Source: Lysobacter antibioticus
GTDB taxonomy: Bacteria; Pseudomonadota; Gammaproteobacteria; Xanthomonadales; Xanthomonadaceae
NCBI RefSeq assembly: GCF_001442535.1
Contig: NZ_CP013141.1
Span: forward strand, 4,253,805 to 4,317,804
Direction: 5' to 3'
Length of the DNA: 64,000 nt
The position numbers and the translations under genes were made by a program. Each line of letters opens with the position of its first letter. Positions within the stretch are counted from its first letter, which is position 1. Below the pieces are notes generated by a model that did no database searches, was not told where the DNA came from, and saw nothing but the letters and a program-made list of their open reading frames with translations. Positions 37,386 through 46,013 of this stretch are shown piece by piece.

Positions 37386-38195
37386 ATGCGCCTGGAAGGC
37401 AGTCAGGAAACCTTGTTGATCACGCTTTACGCCAAGGCGATGGATAACCGCGCCACGCCGTCGATCCTGCGCGACGCCCTGGCCGACGACCTGGTCCGCC
37501 ACATCGATTACGACTTCGAGCGTTTCGGCCTGGGGCCCTCGGACATCCGCGGGCTGGCGCTGCGCTCGCGCATCATCGACGGCTGGACCCGCGCCGCGCT
37601 GCAATCGCGCCCCGACACCCTGGTGCTGCATCTGGCCTGCGGCCTGGACTCGCGCGTGTTCCGGGTCGACCCGCCCTTGGAAGTGGACTGGATCGACCTC
37701 GATTTTCCCGAGGTGATCCGCCTGCGCGAGGCGTTGCTGCCGCAACGCGCCGGGCGCTACCGCAGCTTGGCGAGCGACGTCATGGAGCCGGACTGGATCG
37801 AGCGCCTGGACAACCAGCGCCCGGTCCTGGTGATCGCCGAAGGCCTGTTTCCCTACCTCGACGAGCGCCGCGCCCGCGAACTGGTGCAGCGCCTGATCGA
37901 GCGGTTCCCGCAGGGCGGGCAATTGCTGTGCGACCTGTACAGCCCGCTCGCGCTGCGCCTGCTCCGCCACGCGACCATGATCCGCGCGACCCAGGCCCGC
38001 ATCGGCGATTGGACCCGCGCCGAACCACGCAGCCTGGAGGCCTGGCACCCGCGGCTGCAGTTCGTCGACGAGCCGCGCCTGAGCGAAGTCGTCGAGGTGG
38101 CGGCCCTGCCGCGGGCGCAGCGTTGGCTGTTCAAGCTTTACGACCGCTCCGAATGGCTGCGCAACCTGGGGCGGGTAGCCCGTTTCCGCTTCTGA
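37386..38195 (+). CDS. Class I SAM-dependent methyltransferase, leucine carboxyl methyltransferase-like family
   Basis: 269 residues from the ATG at 37386, preceded by GGGAG. LVLHLACGLDSRVFRVD is the SAM-binding motif I. IDLDFPEVIRLREALLP, VLVIAEGLFPYL and LCDLYSPLA are the following motifs of the LCM family (COG3315), whose members include tRNA-wybutosine and polyketide O-methyltransferases. No biosynthetic neighbours are present, so the substrate is open. Confidence 0.85.
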   Translation: MRLEGSQETLLITLYAKAMDNRATPSILRDALADDLVRHIDYDFERFGLGPSDIRGLALRSRIIDGWTRAALQSRPDTLVLHLACGLDSRVFRVDPPLEVDWIDLDFPEVIRLREALLPQRAGRYRSLASDVMEPDWIERLDNQRPVLVIAEGLFPYLDERRARELVQRLIERFPQGGQLLCDLYSPLALRLLRHATMIRATQARIGDWTRAEPRSLEAWHPRLQFVDEPRLSEVVEVAALPRAQRWLFKLYDRSEWLRNLGRVARFRF

Positions 38196-38217
38196 GAGGC
38201 GAGCAAGCCTGCTTCCT

Positions 38218-38244
38218 GTAGGAGCGGGGCGAGCCGCGAGCGCG
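38218..38244 (+). repeat. REP-type repeat, single copy
   Basis: A variant copy (GTAGGAGCGGGGCGAGCCGC) between the converging methyltransferase and AhpD-like genes. No partner in inverse orientation is nearby. Confidence 0.65.
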
Positions 38245-38275
38245 CCGCATCGCCGCCCCGAATGCCGCATTCGGC

Positions 38276-38722
38276 TCATGCCGCCAACGCCGGATCCGGC
38301 TTGCGAAACGCGATCGCCAACCGGTTCCAGGCGTTCATCGAGATCGCCGCATAGGTCAGCGCGACCAAGTCGTGGTCGCCGAAATGCTCGCTTACCCCGG
38401 CATAGACCGCATCCGACACCGGCGCCTGGTTGACCGCGGTGATGGCTTCGGCCCAGGCCAGGGCGGCGCGCTCGCGCGCCGTGAACGGGCCCTCGGCCCA
38501 GACCCGCAGCAAGTGCAGGCGGCGATGGCTCTCGCCGCGCGCGACCGCTTCTTCGGTGTGCACGCGCAGGCAATAGGCGCAGCCGTTGATCTGCGAGATG
38601 CGCACGTTGACCAGGTCGATCAACGAGCGCTCCAGGCCGCTCTTGTCGACATAGCTTTGCAGGCCGGCCAGGGCGCGGGTGCCCTGCGGGTCGACGGCGT
38701 TGTAATCCAGGCGGGCGGACAT
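38276..38722 (-). CDS. Carboxymuconolactone decarboxylase / AhpD-like peroxidase family protein
   Basis: 148 residues from the ATG at 38722, favoured by GGAG seven bases upstream; an ATG at 38734 would add four residues. The AhpD signature C48-A-Y-C51-L-R-V-H55 is intact, so a thiol peroxidase or reductase role is plausible. The gene is divergent (98 bp) from a LysR regulator that probably controls it, a common arrangement for this family. Confidence 0.88.
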   Translation of the reverse strand: MSARLDYNAVDPQGTRALAGLQSYVDKSGLERSLIDLVNVRISQINGCAYCLRVHTEEAVARGESHRRLHLLRVWAEGPFTARERAALAWAEAITAVNQAPVSDAVYAGVSEHFGDHDLVALTYAAISMNAWNRLAIAFRKPDPALAA

Positions 38723-38820
38723 GGCGGTCTCCATCGGGTGAGCATCGTGCGACGCGATGACGCCACGTTAGGATGTTCGTTCCTGAAAGGCATTCCGCCA
38801 CGGATGTAAATCGAGCTTGC

Positions 38821-39732
38821 ATGAATGAACAATCCCTGGGTTGGGACGACTACCGTTTCATCCTTGCGGTCGGCCGCGCGGGCTCGCTGAACGGCGCGGC
38901 CAAGCGCCTGGCGGTGAGTCATCCGACCGTGTTCCGCCGCATCAACGCGATCGAGCGCGCGCTCGGTGCGCGTTTGTTCGAACGCGCCCGCGACGGCTAC
39001 ACGGCAACGCCGACCGGCGAGGAAGTGATCGCAGTGGCGGCCGAGATCGAAACGCGCATCGCCGCGACCGAGCGGCGCCTGGCCGGGCTGGACGCGCGCC
39101 TCAGCGGCCGTATCCGCGTGACCACGGTCGAGCCGGTGCTGTACGGCCTGTTGCCGCCGCTGCTGGCGAAATTCCGCCGCGAGCACCCGGGCATCGTCCT
39201 GGAGCTGGTTGCCGACAACGCCGTGCGCGACCTCAGCCGGCGCGAGGCCGATGTCGCCCTGCGCCCCGGCGGCAAACCGCCGGAGGGCCTGATCGGGCGC
39301 AAAGTCGCGCGTTTGGCCGCGGCGGTGTACCGGCCGCGTACGCTGAGGCTGCCGCGCGGCGCCGGCCCCGAGGCCCTGGCCGACTGCGACTGGGTCGTGC
39401 CCGACGACAGCCTGGCGCACATCGGCATGGCGCAATGGCTGCACCGACAGCGTTACGACGAACGCGCGGTGCTGCGCGCCAACAGCCTGCTGGCCTTGCG
39501 CGACGCGGCCGCGAACGGCATCGGCCTGGCGGTCTTGCCTTGTTTCCTGGGCGATGCCGACCGCCGCCTGGCGAGGGTGGGCGAGCCGCTGGAGGGCTTG
39601 GCCGCGGACCTGTGGCTGCTGAGCCACCCGGACCTGCGCCGCACCGAGCGCATCCGGGTCTTCAGCGAGGCCATGCGCGAAGGATTGGCTCGTTTGCAGC
39701 CGGTGTTGGATGGGCGAGGGGCTTCGGCCTAG
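38821..39732 (+). CDS. LysR-family transcriptional regulator
   Basis: 303 residues from the ATG at 38821. The N-terminal winged helix (FILAVGRAGSLNGAAKRLAVSHPTVFRRINAIERALGARLFER) is clear, followed by the effector-binding domain from about residue 90. It reads away from the AhpD-like gene, and the shared 98-bp gap is the likely binding region. The effector is unknown. Confidence 0.92.
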   Translation: MNEQSLGWDDYRFILAVGRAGSLNGAAKRLAVSHPTVFRRINAIERALGARLFERARDGYTATPTGEEVIAVAAEIETRIAATERRLAGLDARLSGRIRVTTVEPVLYGLLPPLLAKFRREHPGIVLELVADNAVRDLSRREADVALRPGGKPPEGLIGRKVARLAAAVYRPRTLRLPRGAGPEALADCDWVVPDDSLAHIGMAQWLHRQRYDERAVLRANSLLALRDAAANGIGLAVLPCFLGDADRRLARVGEPLEGLAADLWLLSHPDLRRTERIRVFSEAMREGLARLQPVLDGRGASA

Positions 39733-39852
39733 GCGCGTCGGCGGACGGGATCGGGCGCTTGCACCCGCATCCGTGAAGCCGGTCCGCTCGGATCGTCCGC
39801 TACAAAAAGTCCACAGTTACTTTTGAAACCTGTGACTGAACGCACATCACAT

Positions 39853-39866
39853 TAGGAAAAATCCTA
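39853..39866. promoter_or_regulatory. Candidate operator upstream of the small orphan gene
   Basis: TAGGAAAAATCCTA has perfect 5-bp arms around AAAA. It resembles the 14-bp boxes bound by NarL/RcsB-type regulators in shape and size. It sits in an AT-rich stretch (39795-39925), about 140 bp before the small gene at 40008, the clearest promoter-like composition in this part of the window. Confidence 0.4.
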
Positions 39867-40007
39867 CACGCTTAGGGGTGTTCCGACGACGGTTTACTGT
39901 TCACGCAAGACGCATCTTTTGATTGCTCCGACGGCATCCGGATACAGATTCGCCCTGAGGCGAACTTCCCCCCCACCGCGCCGGCTGAACTTTTACAAGG
40001 ATGAATC

Positions 40008-40223
40008 ATGTTTCGCGTCGAACTGAAGCAGCGTGATGGCAGCGACGACAGTGCGCTGGCGGTAGCGATTGCAGAGATCGCGCAGGAATACCGCAGCGCC
40101 GAAGCGGCGTTGCGCGCAGTACTGCCGCAGGCCAGGAGATACGCCGCGCACGCCCCGAAGGGGTTGTGGCTGCGTATCTACGATGCCGATTCGCAGCCCG
40201 TGTTTGGCACGTTGGTTCCCTAG
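40008..40223 (+). CDS. Small orphan protein, 71 residues
   Basis: The ATG is preceded by ACAAGGATGAATC, giving a strong AAGGA ribosome site. The product is soluble, with a beta-strand start (MFRVELKQRDG), a long alanine-rich helix (DDSALAVAIAEIAQEYRSAEAALRAVL) and a beta end (GLWLRIYDADSQPVFGTLVP). It has no signal peptide, no membrane span and no cysteine. I do not recognise the family. An AT-rich upstream region with an operator-like box and a strong hairpin 16 bp downstream support a real single-gene unit. The large repeat array follows. Confidence 0.75.
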   Translation: MFRVELKQRDGSDDSALAVAIAEIAQEYRSAEAALRAVLPQARRYAAHAPKGLWLRIYDADSQPVFGTLVP

Positions 40224-40239
40224 GGCCGACGTGCGGTTT

Positions 40240-40276
40240 GCGCCGCCCGGCTGACAGGAGTCTGGCCGGGCGGCGC
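40240..40276 (+). terminator. Hairpin after the small orphan gene
   Basis: A perfect 12-bp GC stem (arms 40240-40251 and 40265-40276) with a 13-nt loop. There is no U-run, so it may block exonucleases or act as a weak terminator. Confidence 0.5.
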
Positions 40277-40356
40277 GGGCCTCCTAGCGTCCGCAACGCG
40301 GGCGCCGGCAGAGCTTCGGCCGGATTCGCTCGCCGCTCCTACAGGGGCTCCGGTGA

Positions 40357-41315
40357 GATTCGTCGCCGCTCTTGGGTAGGAGCGGCGCAAGCCGCGACCG
40401 CGTCCCGTCCGGTTGCGTCGTAGTTGCGGTTTCGCGGTCGCAGCTTGCGCAGCTCCTACAGAAGCCCAGCGGGATTCGTCAGGGCTCCAGTTGGATTCGT
40501 CGCCGCTCTTGGGTAGGAGCGGCGCAAGCCGCGACCGCGTCCTGTCCGGTTGCGTCGCCGCTGCGGCTTCGCGGTCGCAGCTTGCGCAGCTCCTACACAA
40601 GCCCAGCAGGATTCGTCAGGGCTCCAGTTGGATTCGTCGCCGCTCTTGGGTAGGAGCGGCGCAAGCCGCGACCGCGTCCCGTCCGGTTGCGTCGTAGTTG
40701 CGGCTTCGCGGTCGCAGCTTGCGCAGCTCCTACACAAGCCCAGCAGGATTCGTCAGGGCTCCAGTTGGATTCGTCGCCGCTCTTGGGTAGGAGCGGCGCA
40801 AGCCGCGACCGCGTCCTGTCCGGTTGCGTCGCCGCTGCGGCACCGCGGTCGCAGCTTGCGCAGCTCCTACACAAGCCCAGCAGGATTCGTCAGGGCTCCA
40901 GTTGGATTCTTCGCCGCTCTTGGGTAGGAGCGGCGCAAGCCGCGACCGCGTCCCGTCCGGTTGCGTCGTAGTTGCGGTTTCGCGGTCGCAGCTTGCGCAG
41001 CTCCTACAGAAGCCCAGCAGGATTCGTCAGGGCTCCAGTTGGATTCGCCGCCGCTCTTGGGTAGGAGCGGCGCAAGCCGCGACCGCGTCCTGTCCGGTTG
41101 CGTCGCCGCTGCGGCTTCGCGGTCGCAGCTTGCGCAGCTCCTACAGAAGCCCCGCAGGATTCGTCAGGGCTCCAGTTGGATTCGCCGCCGCTCTTGGGTA
41201 GGAGCGGCGCGAGCCGCGACCGCGTCCTGTCGGTTGCGTTGTCGCTGTGGATTCGCGGTCTTAGCTTGTGACCAAAGGGTTCCCCGTGGGTCGCAGCTCC
41301 TACAGAGTGCTCCGA
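40357..41315. repeat. Tandem array of seven 137-bp REP-pair units
   Basis: Unit starts are at 40357, 40494, 40631, 40768, 40905, 41042 and 41179, exactly 137 bp apart. Each unit holds GTAGGAGCGGCGCAAGCCGC and its near reverse complement GCAGCTTGCGCAGCTCCTAC, so every unit can fold into a long hairpin. Units 1, 3 and 5 read CCCGTCC...GTAGTTG; units 2, 4 and 6 read CCTGTCC...GCCGCTG, showing amplification as a 274-bp dimer. Unit 7 is diverged and carries an insert (GTGACCAAAGGGTTCCCC). A partial unit lies at about 40320-40356. Open frames across it are an artefact of the repetition; 137 is not a multiple of three. Confidence 0.95.
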
Positions 41316-41367
41316 CAGGATCCGCGCGCCGTCTGGGTGCAACGGCCAGGTTTGGCTTCCGCTTTCC

Positions 41368-41973
41368 CTACGGCATATCGATCCAACCTCGCGCCGTCGC
41401 GGCAACGAGGTCGGCGGGGGTGTCGAGGTCGTGTTCCAGCTCCGGGGCGTGCAGCCGCCAGACCGTCTCGGCGGGCAGGCGCTTGAGCGCCGCGCCGAAG
41501 CCGCGGTCGCCGCGCAACTGTTCGGCCTTGCGCCAGACCGCGGCGGCGATCACCGCCGGGATGCCGAGCGCATCGCCATGCGCGGTCGCGGCGCAACCGG
41601 AGGTGGCTCGCGCGGCGCCATCGAGCAAGGCCTGCAGGTGCGCGGCACCCAGCGCCGGTTGATCGCAGCCGAGCACCAGCACCGGCGCTTCGATACCGAA
41701 ATCGCTCAGCGCGCGCGCGGCGGCGCGCAGGCTGCTGGCGAGGCCTCCCTCCCAGGCGTCGTTGTCGATGCACTCGACCGCCAGGTCGGCGACCGAGGCG
41801 GCCATCGCGCCGCTATGCGCGCCGAGTACGACCAGGATGCGTTCTGCGCCGGTCAAGCTCGCCAAGCGCGCGGCGCGGTGCAGCAAGGTCTCGCCGTTGC
41901 GACGCAAGCATTGTTTGGGCTGTCCGAGACGGCGGCTCGCACCGGCGGCCAACACTACGGCGACATGCGTCAT
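41368..41973 (-). CDS. mocA: MocA-like molybdenum cofactor cytidylyltransferase
   Basis: 201 residues. The nucleotidyltransferase N-terminus VAVVLAAGASRRLGQPKQCL has the LAAGxSxRxGxxK motif, and VLVLGCDQPALGAAHLQALL is the metal-site block. MocA converts Mo-molybdopterin to its cytosine dinucleotide form, the cofactor of xanthine-dehydrogenase-family enzymes. Its start is three bases past the xdhC stop, and the target enzyme is encoded divergently (iorA-iorB), which fits this role well. It could be called MobA-like, but the context favours MocA. Confidence 0.88.
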   Translation of the reverse strand: MTHVAVVLAAGASRRLGQPKQCLRRNGETLLHRAARLASLTGAERILVVLGAHSGAMAASVADLAVECIDNDAWEGGLASSLRAAARALSDFGIEAPVLVLGCDQPALGAAHLQALLDGAARATSGCAATAHGDALGIPAVIAAAVWRKAEQLRGDRGFGAALKRLPAETVWRLHAPELEHDLDTPADLVAATARGWIDMP

Positions 41974-41976
41974 CGC

Positions 41977-42993
41977 TCAGGGTTCGCCGTGGCGATGGGT
42001 CTGCAATTGCGCGGCGATGCTCAGCGCGATCGCTTCCGGACCCTCGCCTCCAAGCTTGAGCCCGATCGGCGAATGCAGGCGCGGCGTCAGCGAGGCCTGG
42101 GCCGAGGCCGGCAGCACCCGGAACAGGTCTTCGCGCCGCCGCATCGGGCCGAGCAGGCCGACGAAACCGATCTGCTGGCCGTTGGCGCTTTCGGCCAGAT
42201 GTTCGAGCGCCTCGCGGTCGAGATCGAAGTGGTGGTGCATCACCAGCGCGGCGTCGTGCGGCCGCGCGGTCGCCAAGGCCTGCGCCGGGCTGCGCTCGAT
42301 CGCGTGGTCGGCGAGCGCGCCGGCCGCGCTCCATCGCGAACGCCGTTCGACCAGGGTGGTCATCCAGCCCAAGGTGCGCAGCAGCGGCAACAGGGTCGGG
42401 GTTTCCGGGCCGGCGCCGAACACCAGCACCGACGGCGGCGCCGGGATTTCGAGGTTCCATTGGGCGACTGCGGCCGACGACCACGGCGGCGTGTTGACCG
42501 CGAGGGTCCAGCGCATGCGTTCGTCGCCGACCGAGGCGGCAAGGGCGCCGTGATTGCGCAGGTCGAGGTGCAGGTCGCCATGGCCGCGCCGCCATTCGTC
42601 GATCAAGGCCGGCCATTCGCGCAGTGCCGACAGCGGCAGCAGCGCCAGGCGCAGGCGGCCGCGGCAACCGACCGCGGAACCGGCGAACAGGTCTTCGTCG
42701 CTGCGGGTGTCGATGTCCATCCACTCGATGCCCTGCGATTGCGCGGCGTCCTGTGCGCGCAGTTCGATGTCCGGCTCGATGCAGCCGCCGCTGAGCCAGC
42801 CGACCTGGCCGTCGCGTGCGCCGAACAAGGCCATCGCCCCGGGCCGGACATAAGTCGAGCCTTCGGTTTCGAGGACGATCGCCAATGCGGCCGGATCGCC
42901 GCGCGCGGCCGCGGCGGCGCTGGCCTCGAGCACCGCGCGCGGACCGCCGGGCGCGCTGCGCTTCGGAAACGAGGGGTCCGGCGAGTCGGCCAT
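41977..42993 (-). CDS. xdhC: XdhC/CoxI family molybdenum hydroxylase maturation protein
   Basis: 338 residues from the ATG at 42993; the frame runs further upstream without a signal of coding. The N-terminal XdhC domain contains ALAIVLETEGSTYVRPGAMALF and WLSGGCIEPDIE. The C-terminal Rossmann-like domain contains SVLVFGAGPETPTLLPLLRTLGW and IGFVGLLGPMRRRE. XdhC-type chaperones bind and sulfurate molybdenum cofactor and insert it into partner enzymes. It is transcribed with mocA and reads away from the iorAB operon. Confidence 0.9.
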   Translation of the reverse strand: MADSPDPSFPKRSAPGGPRAVLEASAAAAARGDPAALAIVLETEGSTYVRPGAMALFGARDGQVGWLSGGCIEPDIELRAQDAAQSQGIEWMDIDTRSDEDLFAGSAVGCRGRLRLALLPLSALREWPALIDEWRRGHGDLHLDLRNHGALAASVGDERMRWTLAVNTPPWSSAAVAQWNLEIPAPPSVLVFGAGPETPTLLPLLRTLGWMTTLVERRSRWSAAGALADHAIERSPAQALATARPHDAALVMHHHFDLDREALEHLAESANGQQIGFVGLLGPMRRREDLFRVLPASAQASLTPRLHSPIGLKLGGEGPEAIALSIAAQLQTHRHGEP

Positions 42994-43300
42994 GCGTACG
43001 CCCAGGGGCGGAGAAGCTTCGAGTCTAGAGCGTTCGCGGCATCGGCGGCGTTGCGGTGCATCACGCCGACCGCAGGCGGCAGTTTTGGGCAAGCCGCGAT
43101 CGAGGCCCTCGCGCGAAAATCCAGGGACGTGTCGCAACGCTCGCGAAGGAGGCCGCGACCTGCATCGCACAACCGCCACCAAGGCTCGGAGAATCCGGCA
43201 AGCGCCCTGTTTCGGCGCTTCATCTTGGTATCGAAGGCGATCTGGCGGAGGCCAATTTTGAGGAGTAGGCTCGGACGACCCCAGCCGCCGCGAGGGAACC
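42994..43300. other. Divergent promoter region between xdhC and iorA
   Basis: 307 bp with no supported gene. It must contain promoters for xdhC-mocA (minus) and iorA-iorB (plus). I see no clear operator palindrome or -35/-10 pair. GAGGGAACC before 43301 is the iorA ribosome site. Confidence 0.45.
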
Positions 43301-43756
43301 ATGAAGCTTCTTGTCAACGGCACCGAACACGAGGTTGCCGCGCCACCGGACATGCCCCTGCTGTGGGTCCTGCGCGACCTGATGCACCTGACCGGCACCA
43401 AGTTCGGTTGCGGCATCGCCCAGTGCGGTGCCTGCACGGTCCATGTCGACGGTGCGCCGCGACGCGCCTGCGTGACCCCGGTCGCCAGCGTCGAAGGCAA
43501 ACAGATCACCACCATCGAAGGCCTGTCGCAGGACGGCAGTCATCCGGTGCAACGCGCCTGGGCCGAGATCGACGTGGTCCAGTGCGGTTACTGCCAGTCC
43601 GGCCAGATCATGTCGGCGGCCGCCTTGCTGACCCAGATCCCCAAGCCGACCGACACCGACATCGACCAGGCGCTGTCCGGAAACATCTGCCGTTGCGGCA
43701 CCTATCCGCGCATCCGCGCGGCGGTGAAGCGCGCGGCCGAAATCGGCAAGGCCTGA
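43301..43756 (+). CDS. iorA: (2Fe-2S) subunit of an isoquinoline 1-oxidoreductase-type molybdenum hydroxylase
   Basis: 151 residues. The plant-type [2Fe-2S] ligands are Cys37, Cys42, Cys45 and Cys57. The second cluster ligands are Cys95, Cys98, Cys130 and Cys132 (QCGYCQSGQ ... NICRCGTY). This is the small electron-transfer subunit of xanthine-dehydrogenase-family enzymes. It lacks the FAD subunit partner; iorB and a c-type cytochrome follow instead, so electrons leave to the respiratory chain and not to NAD. IorA/IorB enzymes hydroxylate N-heterocycles or oxidise aldehydes. Confidence 0.93.
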   Translation: MKLLVNGTEHEVAAPPDMPLLWVLRDLMHLTGTKFGCGIAQCGACTVHVDGAPRRACVTPVASVEGKQITTIEGLSQDGSHPVQRAWAEIDVVQCGYCQSGQIMSAAALLTQIPKPTDTDIDQALSGNICRCGTYPRIRAAVKRAAEIGKA

Positions 43757-43819
43757 TCGCGTCATCCCCACGACGTCATGCTCGCAGCGCCGGCACCTCG
43801 GGCGCTTTAGGAGGTCGAT

Positions 43820-46003
43820 GTGAATACCGTACCGGCGCCGTCGCGGCGCCAGTTCCTCAAGACCAGCGCCTTGATCGGCGGCGGCCTGGTGGTCGGCTTC
43901 GTGGTGCCAGGCGCCAAGCGTTTCGCCCACGCCGATCCGGCCGCGGCCACGGCGGTGTCGAGCGGCTTCGTGCCCAACGCCTTCCTGCGCGTGGGCGACG
44001 ACGACACCGTGACCGTGCTGATCTCGCATTCGGAGATGGGCCAGGGGGTGTGGACCGGTCTGGCGATGTTGATCGCCGAAGAACTCGATGCCGACTGGTC
44101 GAAGATCAAGGTCGAACACGCGCCGGCCGCGCCGGCGTACGCGCACACCGCGTTCGGCATGCAGATGACCGGCGGTTCCACCAGCACCTGGTCGGAGTTC
44201 GACCGCTATCGCCAGGCCGGCGCGACCGCGCGCGCTTTGTTGGTGGCGGCCGCGGCGCAACGCTTCGGCGTGCCGGTCGACCAGGTCCGCACTGAAAACG
44301 GCGCGGCCATCGCCGGCGACAAGCGCGCGCGTTACGGCGAGCTCGCCGCCGACGCGGCCAAGCTGCCGGCGCCGACCGCGCCGCAGACGCTCAAGGACGC
44401 CAAGGACTGGAAGATCATCGGTAAGCCGACCAAGCGCCTGGACTCGCCGGAGAAAATCACCGGCAAGGCGAAGTTCGGCATGGACGTGCAGTTCGACGGC
44501 CTGCTGACCGCGGTGGTCGCGCGCGCGCCGGTGTTCGGCGGCACGGTCAAATCCTTCGATGCCGCACCGGCCAAGGCCGTGCCCGGCGTACGCGACGTGC
44601 TGCAGGTGCCGAGCGGCGTGGCGGTGATCGCCGATCACTACTGGGCGGCGAAACAGGGGCGCGACGCGCTGGTCATCGATTGGGACCTCGGCCCGAACGC
44701 CGGCCTGGATACAACGAAGCTACGCGAAGACTTCCGCAAGCTGGCCGCCACCGACGGCGCGGTCGCGGCTCAGGCCGGCGACGTCAAGGGCGGTTTGGCG
44801 AAAGCCGCCAAGACCATCGAGGCCGAGTACAACGTGCCCTATCTGGCGCACGCGCCGATGGAACCGCTGAACTGCACGGTCAAGATCGAGGCCGACAGTT
44901 GCGAGATCTGGACCGGCACCCAATTCCAGACCGTCGACCAGCAGGTCGCGGCCAAGATCACCGGCCTCAAGCCCGATCAGGTGCAGATCCACACCATGTT
45001 CCTCGGCGGCGGTTTCGGCCGCCGCGCCACCCCGACCGCGGACTTCGTCACCGAAGCGGTGCATGTCGCCAAGGCCGCCGGCAAACCGGTCAAGACCGTG
45101 TGGTCGCGCGAGGACGACGTACGCGGCGGCTATTACCGGCCGATGTACCTGCAGCACGCGCGCATCGGCATCGATGCGCAGGGCATCCCGGTGGCGTGGC
45201 AGCACGTGCTGGTCGGGCAGTCGATCATCGCCGGCACGCCGTTCGCCGGGGCGATGATCAAGAACGGCATCGACGCGACCTCGGTCGAGGGCGTCGCCGA
45301 TTCGCCGTATCTCAAGGAGATCGCCGACTACCGCGTCGACCTGCATTCGCCGAGCACCGGCATCCCGGTGCTGTGGTGGCGCTCGGTCGGGCACAGTTAC
45401 AACGCCTTCGTCATGGAAAGCCTGATCGACGAACTGGCCCACGCCGCCGGCAAGGACCCGGTCGAATACCGCCGCACCTTGCTCAAGCAACATCCGCGCC
45501 ATTTGGCGGCGTTGGACCTGGTCGCCGACAAGGCCGGCTGGGGCACGGCCTTGCCGGCGGGGCGCGCGCGCGGCGTGGCGGTGCACGAATCCTTCGGCAG
45601 CTACATCGCCCAGGTCGCCGAAGTCTCGGTCGAGCCCAAACCGGGCGGAGGCCACGGCATCCGCGTGCACCGTTTCGTCTGCGCGATCGACTGCGGCCTG
45701 GCGGTTAATCCCGACGGCGTGCGCGCGCAGATGGAATCGGGCATCAACTTCGGCCTCGGCGCGGCGCTGTACAGCCAACTGACTTTCAAGGACGGAAGAG
45801 TGCAGGAGTCGAACTATCACGACTACCGCGTGCTGCGCCTGGACGAGGCGCCGCAGATCGAAGTGCACATCGTGCCGAGCACCGAGAAGATGGGCGGCGC
45901 CGGCGAGCCCGGCACCGCGCCGGTCGCGGCGGCGGTGGCCAATGCGGTGTTCGCACTCAATCAACAGCGGCTGCGCGAACTGCCGCTGCAGCTGCCGGCC
46001 TGA
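43820..46003 (+). CDS. iorB: Molybdopterin-binding large subunit, isoquinoline 1-oxidoreductase beta type
   Basis: 727 residues from a GTG at 43820 with GGAGG before it. The N-terminus carries a twin-arginine motif (SRRQFLK) and a hydrophobic stretch, so the folded enzyme is exported to the periplasm together with IorA. Motifs include LISHSEMGQGVWTGLAMLIAEEL, TGGSTSTWSEF, FLGGGFGRR and the C-terminal GGAGEPGTAP with catalytic Glu696. The fused two-part domain order is that of IorB and related aldehyde dehydrogenases. The cofactor is expected to be Mo-cytosine dinucleotide, supplied by MocA and XdhC encoded divergently. The cytochrome gene follows 10 bp later. Confidence 0.93.
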   Translation: MNTVPAPSRRQFLKTSALIGGGLVVGFVVPGAKRFAHADPAAATAVSSGFVPNAFLRVGDDDTVTVLISHSEMGQGVWTGLAMLIAEELDADWSKIKVEHAPAAPAYAHTAFGMQMTGGSTSTWSEFDRYRQAGATARALLVAAAAQRFGVPVDQVRTENGAAIAGDKRARYGELAADAAKLPAPTAPQTLKDAKDWKIIGKPTKRLDSPEKITGKAKFGMDVQFDGLLTAVVARAPVFGGTVKSFDAAPAKAVPGVRDVLQVPSGVAVIADHYWAAKQGRDALVIDWDLGPNAGLDTTKLREDFRKLAATDGAVAAQAGDVKGGLAKAAKTIEAEYNVPYLAHAPMEPLNCTVKIEADSCEIWTGTQFQTVDQQVAAKITGLKPDQVQIHTMFLGGGFGRRATPTADFVTEAVHVAKAAGKPVKTVWSREDDVRGGYYRPMYLQHARIGIDAQGIPVAWQHVLVGQSIIAGTPFAGAMIKNGIDATSVEGVADSPYLKEIADYRVDLHSPSTGIPVLWWRSVGHSYNAFVMESLIDELAHAAGKDPVEYRRTLLKQHPRHLAALDLVADKAGWGTALPAGRARGVAVHESFGSYIAQVAEVSVEPKPGGGHGIRVHRFVCAIDCGLAVNPDGVRAQMESGINFGLGAALYSQLTFKDGRVQESNYHDYRVLRLDEAPQIEVHIVPSTEKMGGAGEPGTAPVAAAVANAVFALNQQRLRELPLQLPA

Positions 46004-46013
46004 GGAGACGACG

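Noticed and set aside
39829..39855. Clp/CRP site TGTGA...TCACA upstream of the small orphan gene
   Set aside because: The half-sites are ten bases apart, whereas CRP/Clp sites need six, so the match is probably chance.
40357..41315. CRISPR array
   Set aside because: The whole 137-bp period is repeated with no unique spacers, and there are no cas genes in the window.
40372..41662. Several overlapping open frames of 90-230 residues inside the 137-bp array
   Set aside because: They repeat the same peptide because the DNA repeats, have no consistent start signal, and change frame every 137 bp.
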